30,476 nucleotides of DNA, taken from positions 1-30,476 of the forward strand of contig JAHHTU010000031.1 in NCBI GenBank assembly GCA_020024455.1. The letters are read 5' to 3'. The stretch is from Anaerotignum sp. GTDB lineage: Bacteria > Bacillota > Clostridia > Lachnospirales > Anaerotignaceae. The notes beneath the pieces are model-generated. The model was given only the letters and a program-made list of their open reading frames with translations, was not told where the DNA came from and did not search any database. Made by a program: the position numbers and the translations under genes. Shown in pieces: positions 23,401 to 30,476 of this stretch; the first letter of the stretch is position 1, and each line of letters opens with the position of its first letter.

Positions 23401-24530
23401 TGGACAAAAAACTGGAAGCTGTCAATCTGACAACAAAAGCAGAAATGACAGAAAAAGAAGATGTTGTGATTACTTGCGAAAATGATGCACATGAAAATGA
23501 AACTTGTGATTTCTTTGCAAACATACAACATATCAAAATGGTAGCACCAAATAAAGAGGAACGTGTTGTTCTGCGTGAAGGTTCAGAATCCGCTGGTAAA
23601 GGATACACTGTGAAAAACAATACATTGATAATTGGCAGCGGTATCTTCGATGAAAAATTTGCACAAAATGCAGATAAAACAGGTATTCAGAATGGTACTT
23701 ACACCATCAAAATCACAGCGAAAGATTATGGTGAAAAAACCATTTCCACAACAGTCAATATCAAACAGGAAGTAACTCCTGAACCAGAAGAAAACAAAGC
23801 ACCTCTGGAAATCAGTAAAATGGAATTGCAAAAAAGTGTATTGCCACCAAGCTACTACCGTGTTTCCTTTACAACAAAAGACGAAGCAGAATTAAAAGCA
23901 TATTTGGAAGCCATCAACAGCATCAAAGCAAATGATGAAGTATTGCAAAATAAAGACAGTTTCTGGGGTGCAGAAAAAGCATACCATATCTCTAACCATG
24001 ATTCTTTTGGGTATGTATGCTATCTGGATTTCACAGATGATTGTTTTGACAAAGGAAATGGTACATTCGAAGTTGTTGTTTCTGCTGATGGTTACCAAGA
24101 CTTGACATTCACTGTAACCAATGGTGCATTGGGTGATGCACAAAAACCACAACCAGAGCCTGATAGTACCGAACAACAAGGCGAGGATACAGATGTGGCT
24201 GATACAGAAGCACCTGCATTACATAATTTGGTACTTGAAGGTATGTTAAGTAAATATTATCGTTTGTCCTTTGAAAGCGATGCAAAAGATTATGCAAAAG
24301 CGATTACTGATATTACAATAAATGAAAAGCCATTGAGCAAAAAAACAATGTCTTTTTGGAATGATACACAAAGCTATAAAGTATCTGCTGAAACAATCAG
24401 TGTAGAAACGTATTATATCGACTTTACAGAAGATTGTTTCCCAAAAGACCAATCTGTAACCGTAGAAATCTCTGCAGATGGGTATAAACCTGTCAAATTT
24501 ACCGTAGAAAACGGTACATTGCAAGAATAA
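20412..24530 (+). CDS. Large SLH-anchored surface protein with HID-like repeats
   Basis: A 1372-residue exported protein. Residues 1-25 are a signal peptide. Three SLH domains (29-75, 88-136, 149-197) carry the motifs ITRAQ, ISRQE and ITRAE and should bind a pyruvylated secondary cell-wall polymer. Residues about 203-355 form a beta-solenoid-like stretch of short repeats (SGNLVLRDSNADLRGTTI, DGDLILADGAKNVNLDGV). A Gly/Ser linker (about 381-398) and a second (785-800) divide the rest. Several HID-like repeats, as in Shr-type heme proteins, follow: about 664-760, 917-1000, 1000-1125, 1130-1250 and 1267-1372; the last two are clear tandem copies sharing FTDDCF/FTEDCF and ISADGY-type ends. The starting site is GGGAAGGAAG. 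HID domains can bind haemoglobin in Shr, but they also occur in other surface proteins, so heme binding is only suggested. Confidence 0.9.
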   Translation: MLKKRVSTAALALLMMTSTNAYGASAPQFSDFPSDWSTKSLTWAVENNLLSGTNEGKIEPKGFITRAQMAAITSRAFAAQNKNPLEQFSDVDNDAWYYDGLSKAVAMGAMSGSDGKLNPNAPISRQEAFSVLARIFSLDADNQTTLDQFQDNDQVATWAKQATAALVEKNYISGDGANLHPTSNITRAEMMQMMHNMIGTYEVANDSHVSGNLVLRDSNADLRGTTIDGDLILADGAKNVNLDGVTVKGSILVRGGSEQVHIKDTKVNDITIAEKANVTIQNGTIANINIAKRAENTNLHIEKDATISEIHASANNVNIDGDGHVEHIQVDANDVNVATPNTKVDVFEQATGVIVGGSEVKANETVNENTSDKKADTNTSGNGGGSGSSGGGGGSSNHKPHRPQVNTLVKEAKMVDLGWSRYMVVSLEDGKNAKNCTFQVDGIDVTSAVTPVTDDGSIVKWEAVNLQPSKLVVTHNKKTQTVTFKNGTGVAPTVQQNTAPDYFLLNGPVQIWDYHLTNYDENGNIRRKPAKTTFDLSEKKNNIRFYSPDADLTENDENADNIYGVSGTVKVMFNYENGTAEEKAFVDGITDVDLVAYNDNKNTLNDELEYHIDKNFTHNDKTVACIQIPLGQSNFYTNGRYNIRVTSNGSAKLFPIHVVQKTVPSMQLAEDKVVCGQNVHFHVRDMVYGVTMPVYRVDLKDPNGKVHSLNKIDDYYLIGDLFVLYNEPNNHTEIPGKYAITVYADGFHAFSKEFLVKDSKPVDVDDVDMDIEQDSIPFDAISSASVGGGGSDGGSGGSSAVMNANLIIDTDLLINAEILKDLGVKNAYVDGITERWETMNRLYAFNEGATTVYTANGYFDAVQQAELNGRYLTFAAYIKDENAETTPNRPYTVKQVLEDNLLGETVSFSESSAKPAPDFIEQSQEKNNITFVCNDAHYMKALEEGGVLQLDNQYPALAKDAYAVTENTLTLKNVSTGKHDLTITVDGYQTVKLSFALDKKLEAVNLTTKAEMTEKEDVVITCENDAHENETCDFFANIQHIKMVAPNKEERVVLREGSESAGKGYTVKNNTLIIGSGIFDEKFAQNADKTGIQNGTYTIKITAKDYGEKTISTTVNIKQEVTPEPEENKAPLEISKMELQKSVLPPSYYRVSFTTKDEAELKAYLEAINSIKANDEVLQNKDSFWGAEKAYHISNHDSFGYVCYLDFTDDCFDKGNGTFEVVVSADGYQDLTFTVTNGALGDAQKPQPEPDSTEQQGEDTDVADTEAPALHNLVLEGMLSKYYRLSFESDAKDYAKAITDITINEKPLSKKTMSFWNDTQSYKVSAETISVETYYIDFTEDCFPKDQSVTVEISADGYKPVKFTVENGTLQE

Positions 24531-24564
24531 AACAATGTAAACTCACACTTCTAAATCCCTAATA

Positions 24565-24601
24565 GAAACCCCCTTCCTTCATATGAAGGAAAGGGGGTTT
24601 C
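24565..24601. terminator. Bidirectional terminator
   Basis: A long hairpin (GAAACCCCC.. with GGGGGTTTC) around ATAT separates the SLH gene and the convergent ligA, whose stop codon begins at 24602. The left arm starts 35 bases past the SLH stop. Confidence 0.85.
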
Positions 24602-26560
24602 TTATACATTTTCAACAAATTTCTTGATAAATTCCATTTCACTTAATATCGGGATTTGCAATTCATTTGCTTTTTTGTTTTTCGATGATGCAGAATGTAC
24701 ATCATTGTTGATGAGATAATTCGTTTTCTTTGTCACACTGCCTGTGACTTTACCGCCTTGCTGTTCGATATATTCTGCCAATTCTTTTCGATTTTTATAC
24801 TGCTCCAAATCGCCCGTAATCACAAACACCATATCTTTGAGCAATCCGTTTTCTGCATTGGTTACTGTTGCTTCGACCTGCAATTTCAAATATGGCATCA
24901 TTTGCTCCAAAAGCAGGAGATGATGTACGTCTTTGAAATACTGCTCGATACTGTGGGCAATCACTGTGCCAAACCCTTCAATATCCACCAATTCCTCTGC
25001 TTTTGCCACTTTGATTTTCTCAAAATCATACCCATATGCTTGACAAAGCAGTTTTGCATTTCGCAAACCCACATGATTGATACCCAATGCATACAGAACG
25101 TTTGGCAATGCCACTTCTTTGGCTTTTTCTATGGAAGCCATCAATTTGGTAAAAGAGCGTTTTCCAAACCCCTCCATAGATTGAATTTCCTCTGCATATT
25201 GTTCCAATGCAAACAAATCGGGATAGTTCTTGATATATCCCTTTTCCAAAAATTTTTTCAGTGTTTCTTCGGACAAGCCCTCGATATTCATAGCATCACG
25301 GGAAACAAAGTGGCACAACATTTGCAATCTTTGTGCCTGACAATCGGGATTGGTGCAATACAGTGCTTTTCCGTCTTTCAAAGCTCTGATTTCTGTTTCT
25401 CCCCCACAAACAAAACAATGTTTCGGAATTTCCAAATTGCCTGATTTTGTGATGTTTTCGGAAATTTGCGGAATAATCATATTTGCCTTATATACTTTGA
25501 TGGTATCGCCAATCCCAAGCTGTAACTGCTCCAATATACTGACATTATGCACGCTTGCACGGCTGACCGTAGAGCCTTCCAATTCCACAGGGTCAAATAT
25601 GGCAATCGGGTTCATCAATCCTGTGCGGGAAGTATTCCATTCCATTTCCCGCAATGTGGTTTCAGCCATTTCGTCTGCCCATTTGAATGCAATGGAATCT
25701 TTTGGGAATTTTGATGTCCTGCCAAGACTTTGGCTGTATGCAATGCTGTCAAATGTCAACACCAAACCATCAGAGGCAATGTCGTTGCTTTCGATATGAC
25801 TGCGGAAATATGCCAAAGCCGTTTCGATATCATCTGCTGTCACAGTCTGATATTCCACCACAGAAAAGCCCAATGTTTTCAGCCATTCCATATTTTCGGA
25901 TTTGCTGTCTGAGAGTGTAAATCCGTCTGCCTGCACCAATGTGAATGCAAAAAATTGCACATTTCGTTTTGCGGCAATTTCACTGTTTAATTGTCGCACC
26001 GTACCACTGCACAAATTGCGTGGATTTTTATAACTTTCAGTCTGTTCTAAGCCAGCATTGATGCGTTCAAATTCGGAATAGGAAATCACACCCTCCCCAC
26101 GCAGCACCAAATCTCCTTTAAAACTGATTTGCAAAGGGATATTCGCAAAAACCTTTGCATTGTGTGTGACATCTTCGCCGATTTCGCCATTTCCTCTGGT
26201 AATCGCCTGTTGCAACTGCCCGTCTTGATAATGCAACACAATGGTCAATCCGTCCAGTTTCCAAGACAAAACCCCTTTTTTATCCTGCAAAAAACTTTTC
26301 AATTTTTCGGGTTCTTTTGTTTTGTCCAAAGAAAGGATAGGCGTTTCATGTTTGACTTTTTGTAATTGGCTCAACACCGTAAAACCGACTTGTTGTGTTG
26401 GGCTATTGGAAAGTATGATGCCGCTTTGTTCTTCCAATGCTACCAATTCATCATACAAACCATCATATTGCTGGTTTGACATCAATTCTCTATCCTCTTG
26501 ATAATATGCTTTTGCCGCTGCATTGAGCAAAGACACCAATTCTTGCATACGTTGCATCAT
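24602..26560 (-). CDS. ligA: NAD-dependent DNA ligase
   Basis: A 652-residue replicative and repair ligase that joins nicks using NAD. The adenylation domain has the catalytic Lys101 in KLDG, NAD-binding residues upstream (SLDKTKE in place of the usual SLDNAF), and conserved segments such as GEIGEDVTHNAKVFANIP and NPRNLCSGTVRQL. The OB fold follows, then the zinc finger (Cys382, Cys385, Cys402, Cys407), helix-hairpin-helix motifs (INHVGLRNAKLL, VDIEGFGTVIAHSI) and a C-terminal BRCT domain (DMVFVITGDLEQYKNRKEL). ATG 26560 is chosen because AAGGAG lies 8 nt upstream; the GTG at 26569 would overlap it. It lies 15 bases after pcrA and is co-transcribed. Confidence 0.96.
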   Translation of the reverse strand: MMQRMQELVSLLNAAAKAYYQEDRELMSNQQYDGLYDELVALEEQSGIILSNSPTQQVGFTVLSQLQKVKHETPILSLDKTKEPEKLKSFLQDKKGVLSWKLDGLTIVLHYQDGQLQQAITRGNGEIGEDVTHNAKVFANIPLQISFKGDLVLRGEGVISYSEFERINAGLEQTESYKNPRNLCSGTVRQLNSEIAAKRNVQFFAFTLVQADGFTLSDSKSENMEWLKTLGFSVVEYQTVTADDIETALAYFRSHIESNDIASDGLVLTFDSIAYSQSLGRTSKFPKDSIAFKWADEMAETTLREMEWNTSRTGLMNPIAIFDPVELEGSTVSRASVHNVSILEQLQLGIGDTIKVYKANMIIPQISENITKSGNLEIPKHCFVCGGETEIRALKDGKALYCTNPDCQAQRLQMLCHFVSRDAMNIEGLSEETLKKFLEKGYIKNYPDLFALEQYAEEIQSMEGFGKRSFTKLMASIEKAKEVALPNVLYALGINHVGLRNAKLLCQAYGYDFEKIKVAKAEELVDIEGFGTVIAHSIEQYFKDVHHLLLLEQMMPYLKLQVEATVTNAENGLLKDMVFVITGDLEQYKNRKELAEYIEQQGGKVTGSVTKKTNYLINNDVHSASSKNKKANELQIPILSEMEFIKKFVENV

Positions 26561-26575
26561 ACCAACCACTCCTTT

Positions 26576-28810
26576 TTATTCGGTTACTTTCTTCAATTTA
26601 GACAATCTTGCCATAAATTTTTTGGTACCTTTTTCCCCGAAGGAAACTTCCACTTCAAAGTCCGCACCTGCATTTTGTATGGATTTTACAGTACCAATGC
26701 CGTATTTGGGTGCTCTGACTTTATCCCCTGCCTGATAATCCAGTGTAAAATCTTTGGGTGCAGGGATTTCTTTTTTGATAGATGGTGCAAAAGGGCTTGT
26801 TTTGCTGCGTGTGGTAATGGGGGCAATTTTCATGCTGTCACGCATTGCATATTTTTTTGCCATATCGGAAATCTGTCTGGTAGGCATATCTACCAATTCC
26901 TCCGGAATTTCTTTCAAGAAACGAGAAGGTGGATTATATTGTGTCAAACCATGTTGCATACGGCTTTTTGCGTGTGACAAATGCAGGACTTCTTTTGCTC
27001 TGGTAATCCCAACATAGCACAGTCTGCGTTCTTCTTCCATTTCTTTGACATCGCCATACATCACCGCACGATAACCGGGGAAAATGCCTTCTTCCAAACC
27101 AATCATAAACACGTGTGGAAATTCCAAGCCTTTGGCACTGTGCAATGTCATCAAAACAACGCTGTCATCGCCCTCTTGGTATCCGTCAATGTCTGCCACC
27201 AATGCCACTTCTTCCAGAAATCCATCTAAACCACCGTCCGGATTTTGTGTTGCATAAACGGTTGCCTTATTCACAAATTCATCAATATTTTGTATTCTGG
27301 TCAATGCTTCTTCTGTGCCTTCTCCCAAAAGCTGTTGGAGATAGCCACTTCTTTTGACAACCGCATCAATCAATTCCGCCACATTCATAGAAGTATAGTC
27401 TGCACGCAAACTTTCAAACAATGTATAAAATTCTTTGAATTTTTTTGCTCTCGTTTTCAGTTCTGTGATTTCATCGGAATGTCCGATGGCTTCATACAGG
27501 CTCATGCCATGCAAAGCCGCATAATTTGCCACCTTTTCCACAGAAGTATCACCAATACCTCTTTTCGGCACATTCACAATCCGTCTCAATGCCACAGCGT
27601 CAGATGGATTGGACAACACTTTCAAATAGGATAAAATATCACGAATTTCTTTTCTTTCGTAAAAACGCACACCGCCAAACAAACGATAGGGAATATTTTT
27701 TCTGACCAGTTGGTCTTCAATGGTTCTGGATTGTGCATTTGTACGATACAATACTGCAAAATTCTGATAACTTTTGCCTTCTTTGTGTAATTGCTCGATT
27801 TGTTCGGATACATATCGTGCCTCATCATATTCATTTTCCGCTTTGTAAATATGAATGATATTGCCGCTGTCGTTTTCTGTCCACAATGCTTTTTCTTTTC
27901 TGGTGACATTGTTTTGAATGACTGCATTTGCAGCATTTAATATTTTTTGTGTGGAGCGGTAGTTTTGTTCCAATTTGATAACGGTTGTGTTTTGGAAATC
28001 CTTTTCAAAGTCTAAGATATTGCGGATATTTGCCCCACGCCAAGCATAGATACTCTGGTCATCGTCCCCAACCACACACAAATTTTGATATTTTTGTGCC
28101 AGCATATGCACCAATTCATATTGTGATGTGTTGGTATCTTGGTATTCGTCCACCATGATGTAACGGAAACGGTCTTGATATTTTTCCAATACATCTGGGT
28201 GTTGTCGAAACAGCAATACAGTTTTGTAAATCAAATCGTCAAAGTCCAAAGCATTGCTTTCTTTGAGCATTTTTTGATACAATTCATATACTTTTGCCAA
28301 ACGTTTGCCTTTGATGTCCAGTGTATCCACAGATTGTGCATATTCCTGCCAGCTTATCATTTCTTCTTTTTGTTTGCTGATTTGTGCGATGGCGGTTCTG
28401 ACAGAAAAACTTTTATCAATCGGGCTTAAACTCAACTGTTTGAATACTTCTTTCATAATTTTTTCTTGGTCGTCGGCATCATAAATGGAAAACTGTGTGT
28501 CATAGTCCAAATGTTGTATTTCCGCACGCAATATTCTGACACAGCTTGCATGGAATGTACTAATCCAAATGTTTCTGGCTTCGTCACCTACCAGTTTTTC
28601 CACACGTTCTTTCATTTCTTTTGCTGCTTTGTTTGTAAATGTAATTGCCAAAATATTCCATGGCTTGACACCCTGTTCCAACAAATGTGCAATACGCACC
28701 GTCAAAGCCCCTGTTTTGCCACTGCCTGCACCAGCCAACACCAACACAGGACCTTCTGTTTGCAATACAGCTTGTTTTTGCATATCATTCAAACGTTCAA
28801 AACCTATCAT
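26576..28810 (-). CDS. pcrA: ATP-dependent DNA helicase PcrA/UvrD
   Basis: A 744-residue superfamily 1A 3'-5' helicase used in repair and in removing RecA filaments or stalled polymerases. Motifs in order: Q motif LNDMQKQAV, Walker A AGAGSGKT (26-33), Ia ITFTNKAAKEM, II VDEYQDTN (Asp221, Glu222), III GDDDQSIYAWRGA, IV EQNYRS, V LMTLHSAKGLEF and VI VGITRAKE, then a Tudor-like C-terminal end (PKYGIGTVKSI) that binds RNA polymerase in Bacillus. The start at 28810 is preferred because AGGAG is 8 nt away. It is followed by ligA, as in Bacillus subtilis. Confidence 0.97.
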   Translation of the reverse strand: MIGFERLNDMQKQAVLQTEGPVLVLAGAGSGKTGALTVRIAHLLEQGVKPWNILAITFTNKAAKEMKERVEKLVGDEARNIWISTFHASCVRILRAEIQHLDYDTQFSIYDADDQEKIMKEVFKQLSLSPIDKSFSVRTAIAQISKQKEEMISWQEYAQSVDTLDIKGKRLAKVYELYQKMLKESNALDFDDLIYKTVLLFRQHPDVLEKYQDRFRYIMVDEYQDTNTSQYELVHMLAQKYQNLCVVGDDDQSIYAWRGANIRNILDFEKDFQNTTVIKLEQNYRSTQKILNAANAVIQNNVTRKEKALWTENDSGNIIHIYKAENEYDEARYVSEQIEQLHKEGKSYQNFAVLYRTNAQSRTIEDQLVRKNIPYRLFGGVRFYERKEIRDILSYLKVLSNPSDAVALRRIVNVPKRGIGDTSVEKVANYAALHGMSLYEAIGHSDEITELKTRAKKFKEFYTLFESLRADYTSMNVAELIDAVVKRSGYLQQLLGEGTEEALTRIQNIDEFVNKATVYATQNPDGGLDGFLEEVALVADIDGYQEGDDSVVLMTLHSAKGLEFPHVFMIGLEEGIFPGYRAVMYGDVKEMEEERRLCYVGITRAKEVLHLSHAKSRMQHGLTQYNPPSRFLKEIPEELVDMPTRQISDMAKKYAMRDSMKIAPITTRSKTSPFAPSIKKEIPAPKDFTLDYQAGDKVRAPKYGIGTVKSIQNAGADFEVEVSFGEKGTKKFMARLSKLKKVTE

Positions 28811-28848
28811 ATTTTTATCTCCTATTCTTCTATTCTGTGGCAAAGAAA

Positions 28849-28884
28849 GGGAAGCTGACACTTGCGAAAAGATGTCGACTTCCC
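28849..28884 (-). terminator. Terminator of yerC, upstream of pcrA
   Basis: On the minus strand GGGAAG..GACA pairs with TGTC..CTTCCC (12-nt arms, two mismatches, 12-nt loop), followed by TTTCTTTG. It lies 17 bases past the yerC stop and about 40 bases before the pcrA start, so it may also attenuate read-through into pcrA. Confidence 0.65.
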
Positions 28885-28900
28885 ATTTTTTTGTTTTCGT

Positions 28901-29200
28901 TCATTCTTTTGTTTGTTCTTTGCAGCGGTCAATCGCCAATTTATAGCCATCTGCACCATAATGCAAACATCGGTTCACACGACTGATGGTAGCAGTGGAA
29001 GCACCTGTTTTTTCTGCAATTTCCACATATGTGCGTTTTGCATCTAACATAGAAGCAACTGCCATACGCTGTGCCATAGCTTGAATTTCATTGACTGTGC
29101 ATAAATCTTCAAAGAATTGATAACATTCTTCTACATTTTGCATAGTTAATATACTTTGAAACAGTTGGTCCACAAATTCACTTTTTATTTTTTTGTTCAT
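28901..29200 (-). CDS. yerC: YerC/TrpR-like DNA-binding protein
   Basis: A 99-residue TrpR-superfamily protein. The helix-turn-helix spans about 50-85 (RMAVASMLDAKRTYVEIAEKTGASTATISR), the region that binds DNA in the family. The start at 29200 matches the usual N-terminus (MNKKIKSEFVDQLFQSIL); the best ribosome binding site (AGAGG) is about 12 nt upstream, so it is a weak start, and in-frame ATG codons further upstream are not excluded. The target is unknown; despite the family name, no tryptophan link is implied. It precedes pcrA-ligA as in Bacillus, with its own promoter. Confidence 0.88.
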   Translation of the reverse strand: MNKKIKSEFVDQLFQSILTMQNVEECYQFFEDLCTVNEIQAMAQRMAVASMLDAKRTYVEIAEKTGASTATISRVNRCLHYGADGYKLAIDRCKEQTKE

Positions 29201-29236
29201 ACTCGCACGCCACCTCTGCTTTTTCATTCTACCTAT

Positions 29237-29265
29237 ATAGTAGCATGATACAGCGTTAAAGTAAA
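29237..29265 (-). promoter_or_regulatory. Probable yerC promoter
   Basis: On the minus strand TTTACT (29265-29260), a 17-bp spacer and TACTAT (29242-29237): four of six matches in each box. It overlaps the region just upstream of the PHP gene's stop. Confidence 0.5.
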
Positions 29266-29271
29266 GAATTT

Positions 29272-29988
29272 TCAACGATTTCTTTTCAATGCAGAAAATA
29301 ATCTTTCGGGATTGGTGTTCAATACCAATGTTTCCGGCATACCAATCTCCTGCAACAACGCCAGTGCGTGGTCAAATCGTCCGATATCTGTAAAAAAATG
29401 TGCATCACTGCCCAAAACAACAGGGATTTCGTGTGTTTTGCATTGTTGCAAGAGATAGGCAATGTTTTCTTTGCTGCCACTGCGAAATCCGTCGGGAATT
29501 AACGAAGTATTGTTGATTTCCAAAAGTGTCCCTGTTTCTTTTGCCTTTTGTATGATGGCATCATAATCCAAAGGATAACGAGGGTCTCCGGGGTGACCGA
29601 AAATATCAATCCAAGGGTGTTCCATCATACGCAATACAGCATTTGTATTTTCTTCTTTTGTACCCGGTGTCAAACAAGGAGGGTGCAGGCTTGCGATGGC
29701 AATATCCAATTTTTGCAAAATTTTATTGTCCATATCCACATGACCATCAAAATCCAATATATTCAATTCGATGCCCTTATATATCTTGACACCATATAAT
29801 TCGTTTGGTATCACGTGCAGGTTTGCAAAATACGCATGACAAGTGGTATGCTCCATAGCAGGTGCATGGTCGGTGATGGCAATGGCTGTCAATCCTTTTT
29901 CGCTTGCCGCCTTTGCATTTTCGTTCCATGTGCTGTATGCGTGTCCGCTTGCAATGGTATGTATATGTGTATCAATCAAAAAATGCAT
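29272..29988 (-). CDS. PHP-domain phosphatase (YcdX-like)
   Basis: A 238-residue metal-dependent phosphoesterase of the PHP superfamily, a seven-stranded barrel with three metals. Ligands are all visible: His8 and His10 in DTHIHT, Asp40/His41 in TDHAP, Glu74 in GIELN, His102 in SLHPP, His132 in GHPGD and Asp195/His197 in SDAH. The closest relatives are YcdX-type and histidinol-phosphatase-like proteins, but no his genes are nearby, so the substrate is unassigned. The start follows AAAGGA with 8-nt spacing, and a good promoter lies upstream. Confidence 0.92.
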   Translation of the reverse strand: MHFLIDTHIHTIASGHAYSTWNENAKAASEKGLTAIAITDHAPAMEHTTCHAYFANLHVIPNELYGVKIYKGIELNILDFDGHVDMDNKILQKLDIAIASLHPPCLTPGTKEENTNAVLRMMEHPWIDIFGHPGDPRYPLDYDAIIQKAKETGTLLEINNTSLIPDGFRSGSKENIAYLLQQCKTHEIPVVLGSDAHFFTDIGRFDHALALLQEIGMPETLVLNTNPERLFSALKRNR

Positions 29989-30009
29989 GGTATCATCCTT
30001 TCTATGGAT

Positions 30010-30038
30010 AGTATATCACAATTGACGCACATTTACAA
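30010..30038 (-). promoter_or_regulatory. Promoter of the PHP gene
   Basis: On the minus strand TTGTAA (30038-30033), a 17-bp spacer and TATACT (30015-30010), about 25 bases before the start codon. Confidence 0.65.
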
Positions 30039-30059
30039 TCTTTGGACCATGTTGTGTTT

Positions 30060-30236
30060 TCAGGGTTGTGCAAGATATCCGCTTGATTGGCTCGTTTGGC
30101 TGGCACTACAAGCCAACATCATTGTTTTCCGGTGGCGTTTGTCTTTCATGACACTGCTGTCTGCAAATGTTGGCGTGCGTTTCCCCGCTGTTTCGTATCC
30201 ATGTCCATCATCAATCATTATCTTCTTTTGCAATAA
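30060..30236 (-). pseudogene. Decayed Amidase_3 fragment
   Basis: The remnant of an N-acetylmuramoyl-L-alanine amidase. One frame reads IMIDDGHGYETAGKRTPTFA, matching the start of phage-type Amidase_3 enzymes (the first His of the zinc site in GHG). After a gap, a different frame at 30071-30106 reads VPAKRANQADIL, which resembles the family's later 'VPL..R...AN...DI' block. So about 20 residues are lost, a frameshift occurs and the catalytic half is missing. There is no proper start: the preceding codons run through a terminator. It lies downstream of a holin-like toxin gene on the same strand, consistent with a degraded lysis module. Confidence 0.6.
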
Positions 30237-30240
30237 AAAA

Positions 30241-30265
30241 GCCCTTGCATTTTTCATGTAAAGGC
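30241..30265 (-). terminator. Terminator of the toxin transcript
   Basis: On the minus strand GCCTTTACAT and ATGCAAGGGC pair around five bases (one mismatch, one G-U) and run into TTTTTT (30240-30235). It lies about 105 bases past the toxin stop. Confidence 0.75.
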
Positions 30266-30355
30266 GGTAATATAATAGCAAAGAGGATTGCCGTTTTTCG
30301 CAAGGCGGTCAGTCCAAAAAAGTATGTGTGACCGTCTAACATTTGTTAGGCGGTC
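30262..30355. repeat. Structured 3' region of the toxin with AGGCGGT repeats
   Basis: AGGCGGT occurs at 30262, 30303 and 30348. A hairpin of 12-bp arms with one mismatch covers 30330-30355 (GACCGTCTAACA ... TTAGGCGGTC). A perfect TATAAT on the plus strand (30271-30276) has no good -35. This is where an antisense antitoxin RNA would be expected in a type I system. Confidence 0.5.
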
Positions 30356-30370
30356 GTTGTTATATCAGCC

Positions 30371-30475
30371 CTATTTTTTCAACAGGGCAATAATTGCTAC
30401 AATCAACATTCCCAGCTGTATACCAGCCAAGACAAATTGTATGCTTATTTGCACCAATTCAAAATATGTAATCAT
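30371..30475 (-). CDS. Putative holin-like toxin (type I TA family)
   Basis: A 34-residue membrane peptide: MITYFELVQISIQFVLAGIQ, then a second hydrophobic half ending ALLKK. The opening 'M.tyFe.l', a single membrane helix and a short basic tail are characteristic of the Firmicute 'putative holin-like toxin' family (Hol_Tox), which are small membrane toxins controlled by antisense RNAs. The window ends one base before its start codon, so its promoter and ribosome binding site are not visible. The structured region and terminator downstream fit a short toxin mRNA with a long 3' UTR. Family assignment is by overall pattern; no antitoxin is proven. Confidence 0.75.
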   Translation of the reverse strand: MITYFELVQISIQFVLAGIQLGMLIVAIIALLKK

Positions 30476-30476
30476 A

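Noticed and set aside
28901..29200. Tryptophan-operon repressor
   Set aside because: Only the TrpR-like fold is shared; there are no trp genes nearby and the YerC group is not known to bind tryptophan.
1..30476. tRNA, rRNA, CRISPR array or complete insertion sequence
   Set aside because: I saw no cloverleaf-like sequence, no rRNA segments, no regularly spaced identical repeats and no transposase other than the serine recombinase.

Overview
The window looks like a chromosomal segment of an anaerobic, low-GC, Gram-positive Firmicute of class Clostridia, probably near Lachnospirales. The reasons are strong AGGAGG ribosome binding sites, TTGACA/TATAAT promoters, SLH cell-wall anchoring, lipoproteins and AMIN/Amidase_3 autolysins, a Mga-type regulator, and the yerC, pcrA, ligA gene order also found in Bacillus. 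The family-level placement is inference. No rRNA, tRNA or CRISPR array was found.

Region 1 (1 to about 2.9 kb) is the right-hand end of an integrative mobilizable element: the tail of a MobC-like relaxosome protein, a small acidic protein and a TnpX-like large serine recombinase. Its genes look more GC-rich than what follows, and the element/host junction should lie in the gene-free stretch after the recombinase. Region 2 (3.06 to 10.4 kb) is a set of mostly one-gene units separated by strong hairpin terminators. They encode small secreted, lipidated or membrane proteins (a GRAM/PH-like protein, several unknowns, two lipoproteins, a VanZ protein) and one large AMIN/Amidase_3 cell-wall amidase. 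Region 3 (10.5 to 12.1 kb) is an ECF sigma factor overlapping a one-pass membrane protein that joins an anti-sigma-like cytoplasmic segment to an intact extracytoplasmic M23 domain, with an ECF-type candidate autoregulatory promoter upstream. About 770 bp of AT-rich DNA without a convincing gene follows.

Region 4 (12.87 to 20.1 kb, all minus strand) has a ferritin, a TIM-barrel protein, a Mga/AtxA-like regulator, and an M16C insulinase-type peptidase directly downstream of a LysR regulator. Region 5 (20.27 to 24.6 kb) is a 1372-residue surface protein: signal peptide, three SLH domains, a beta-solenoid-like stretch, Gly-rich linkers and several Shr-type HID-like repeats. Its strong promoter is followed by four TTAG/CTAA half-sites exactly 10 bp apart, which resemble a metalloregulator operator. 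With the ferritin nearby this hints at iron or heme control, which remains a hypothesis.

Region 6 (24.6 to 30.0 kb, minus strand) is conserved housekeeping: pcrA-ligA, yerC and a PHP-domain phosphatase. Region 7 (30.06 to 30.48 kb) holds a decayed amidase fragment and a 34-residue holin-like toxin gene with a structured 3' region, a likely type I toxin-antitoxin locus or phage-lysis remnant cut by the window edge.
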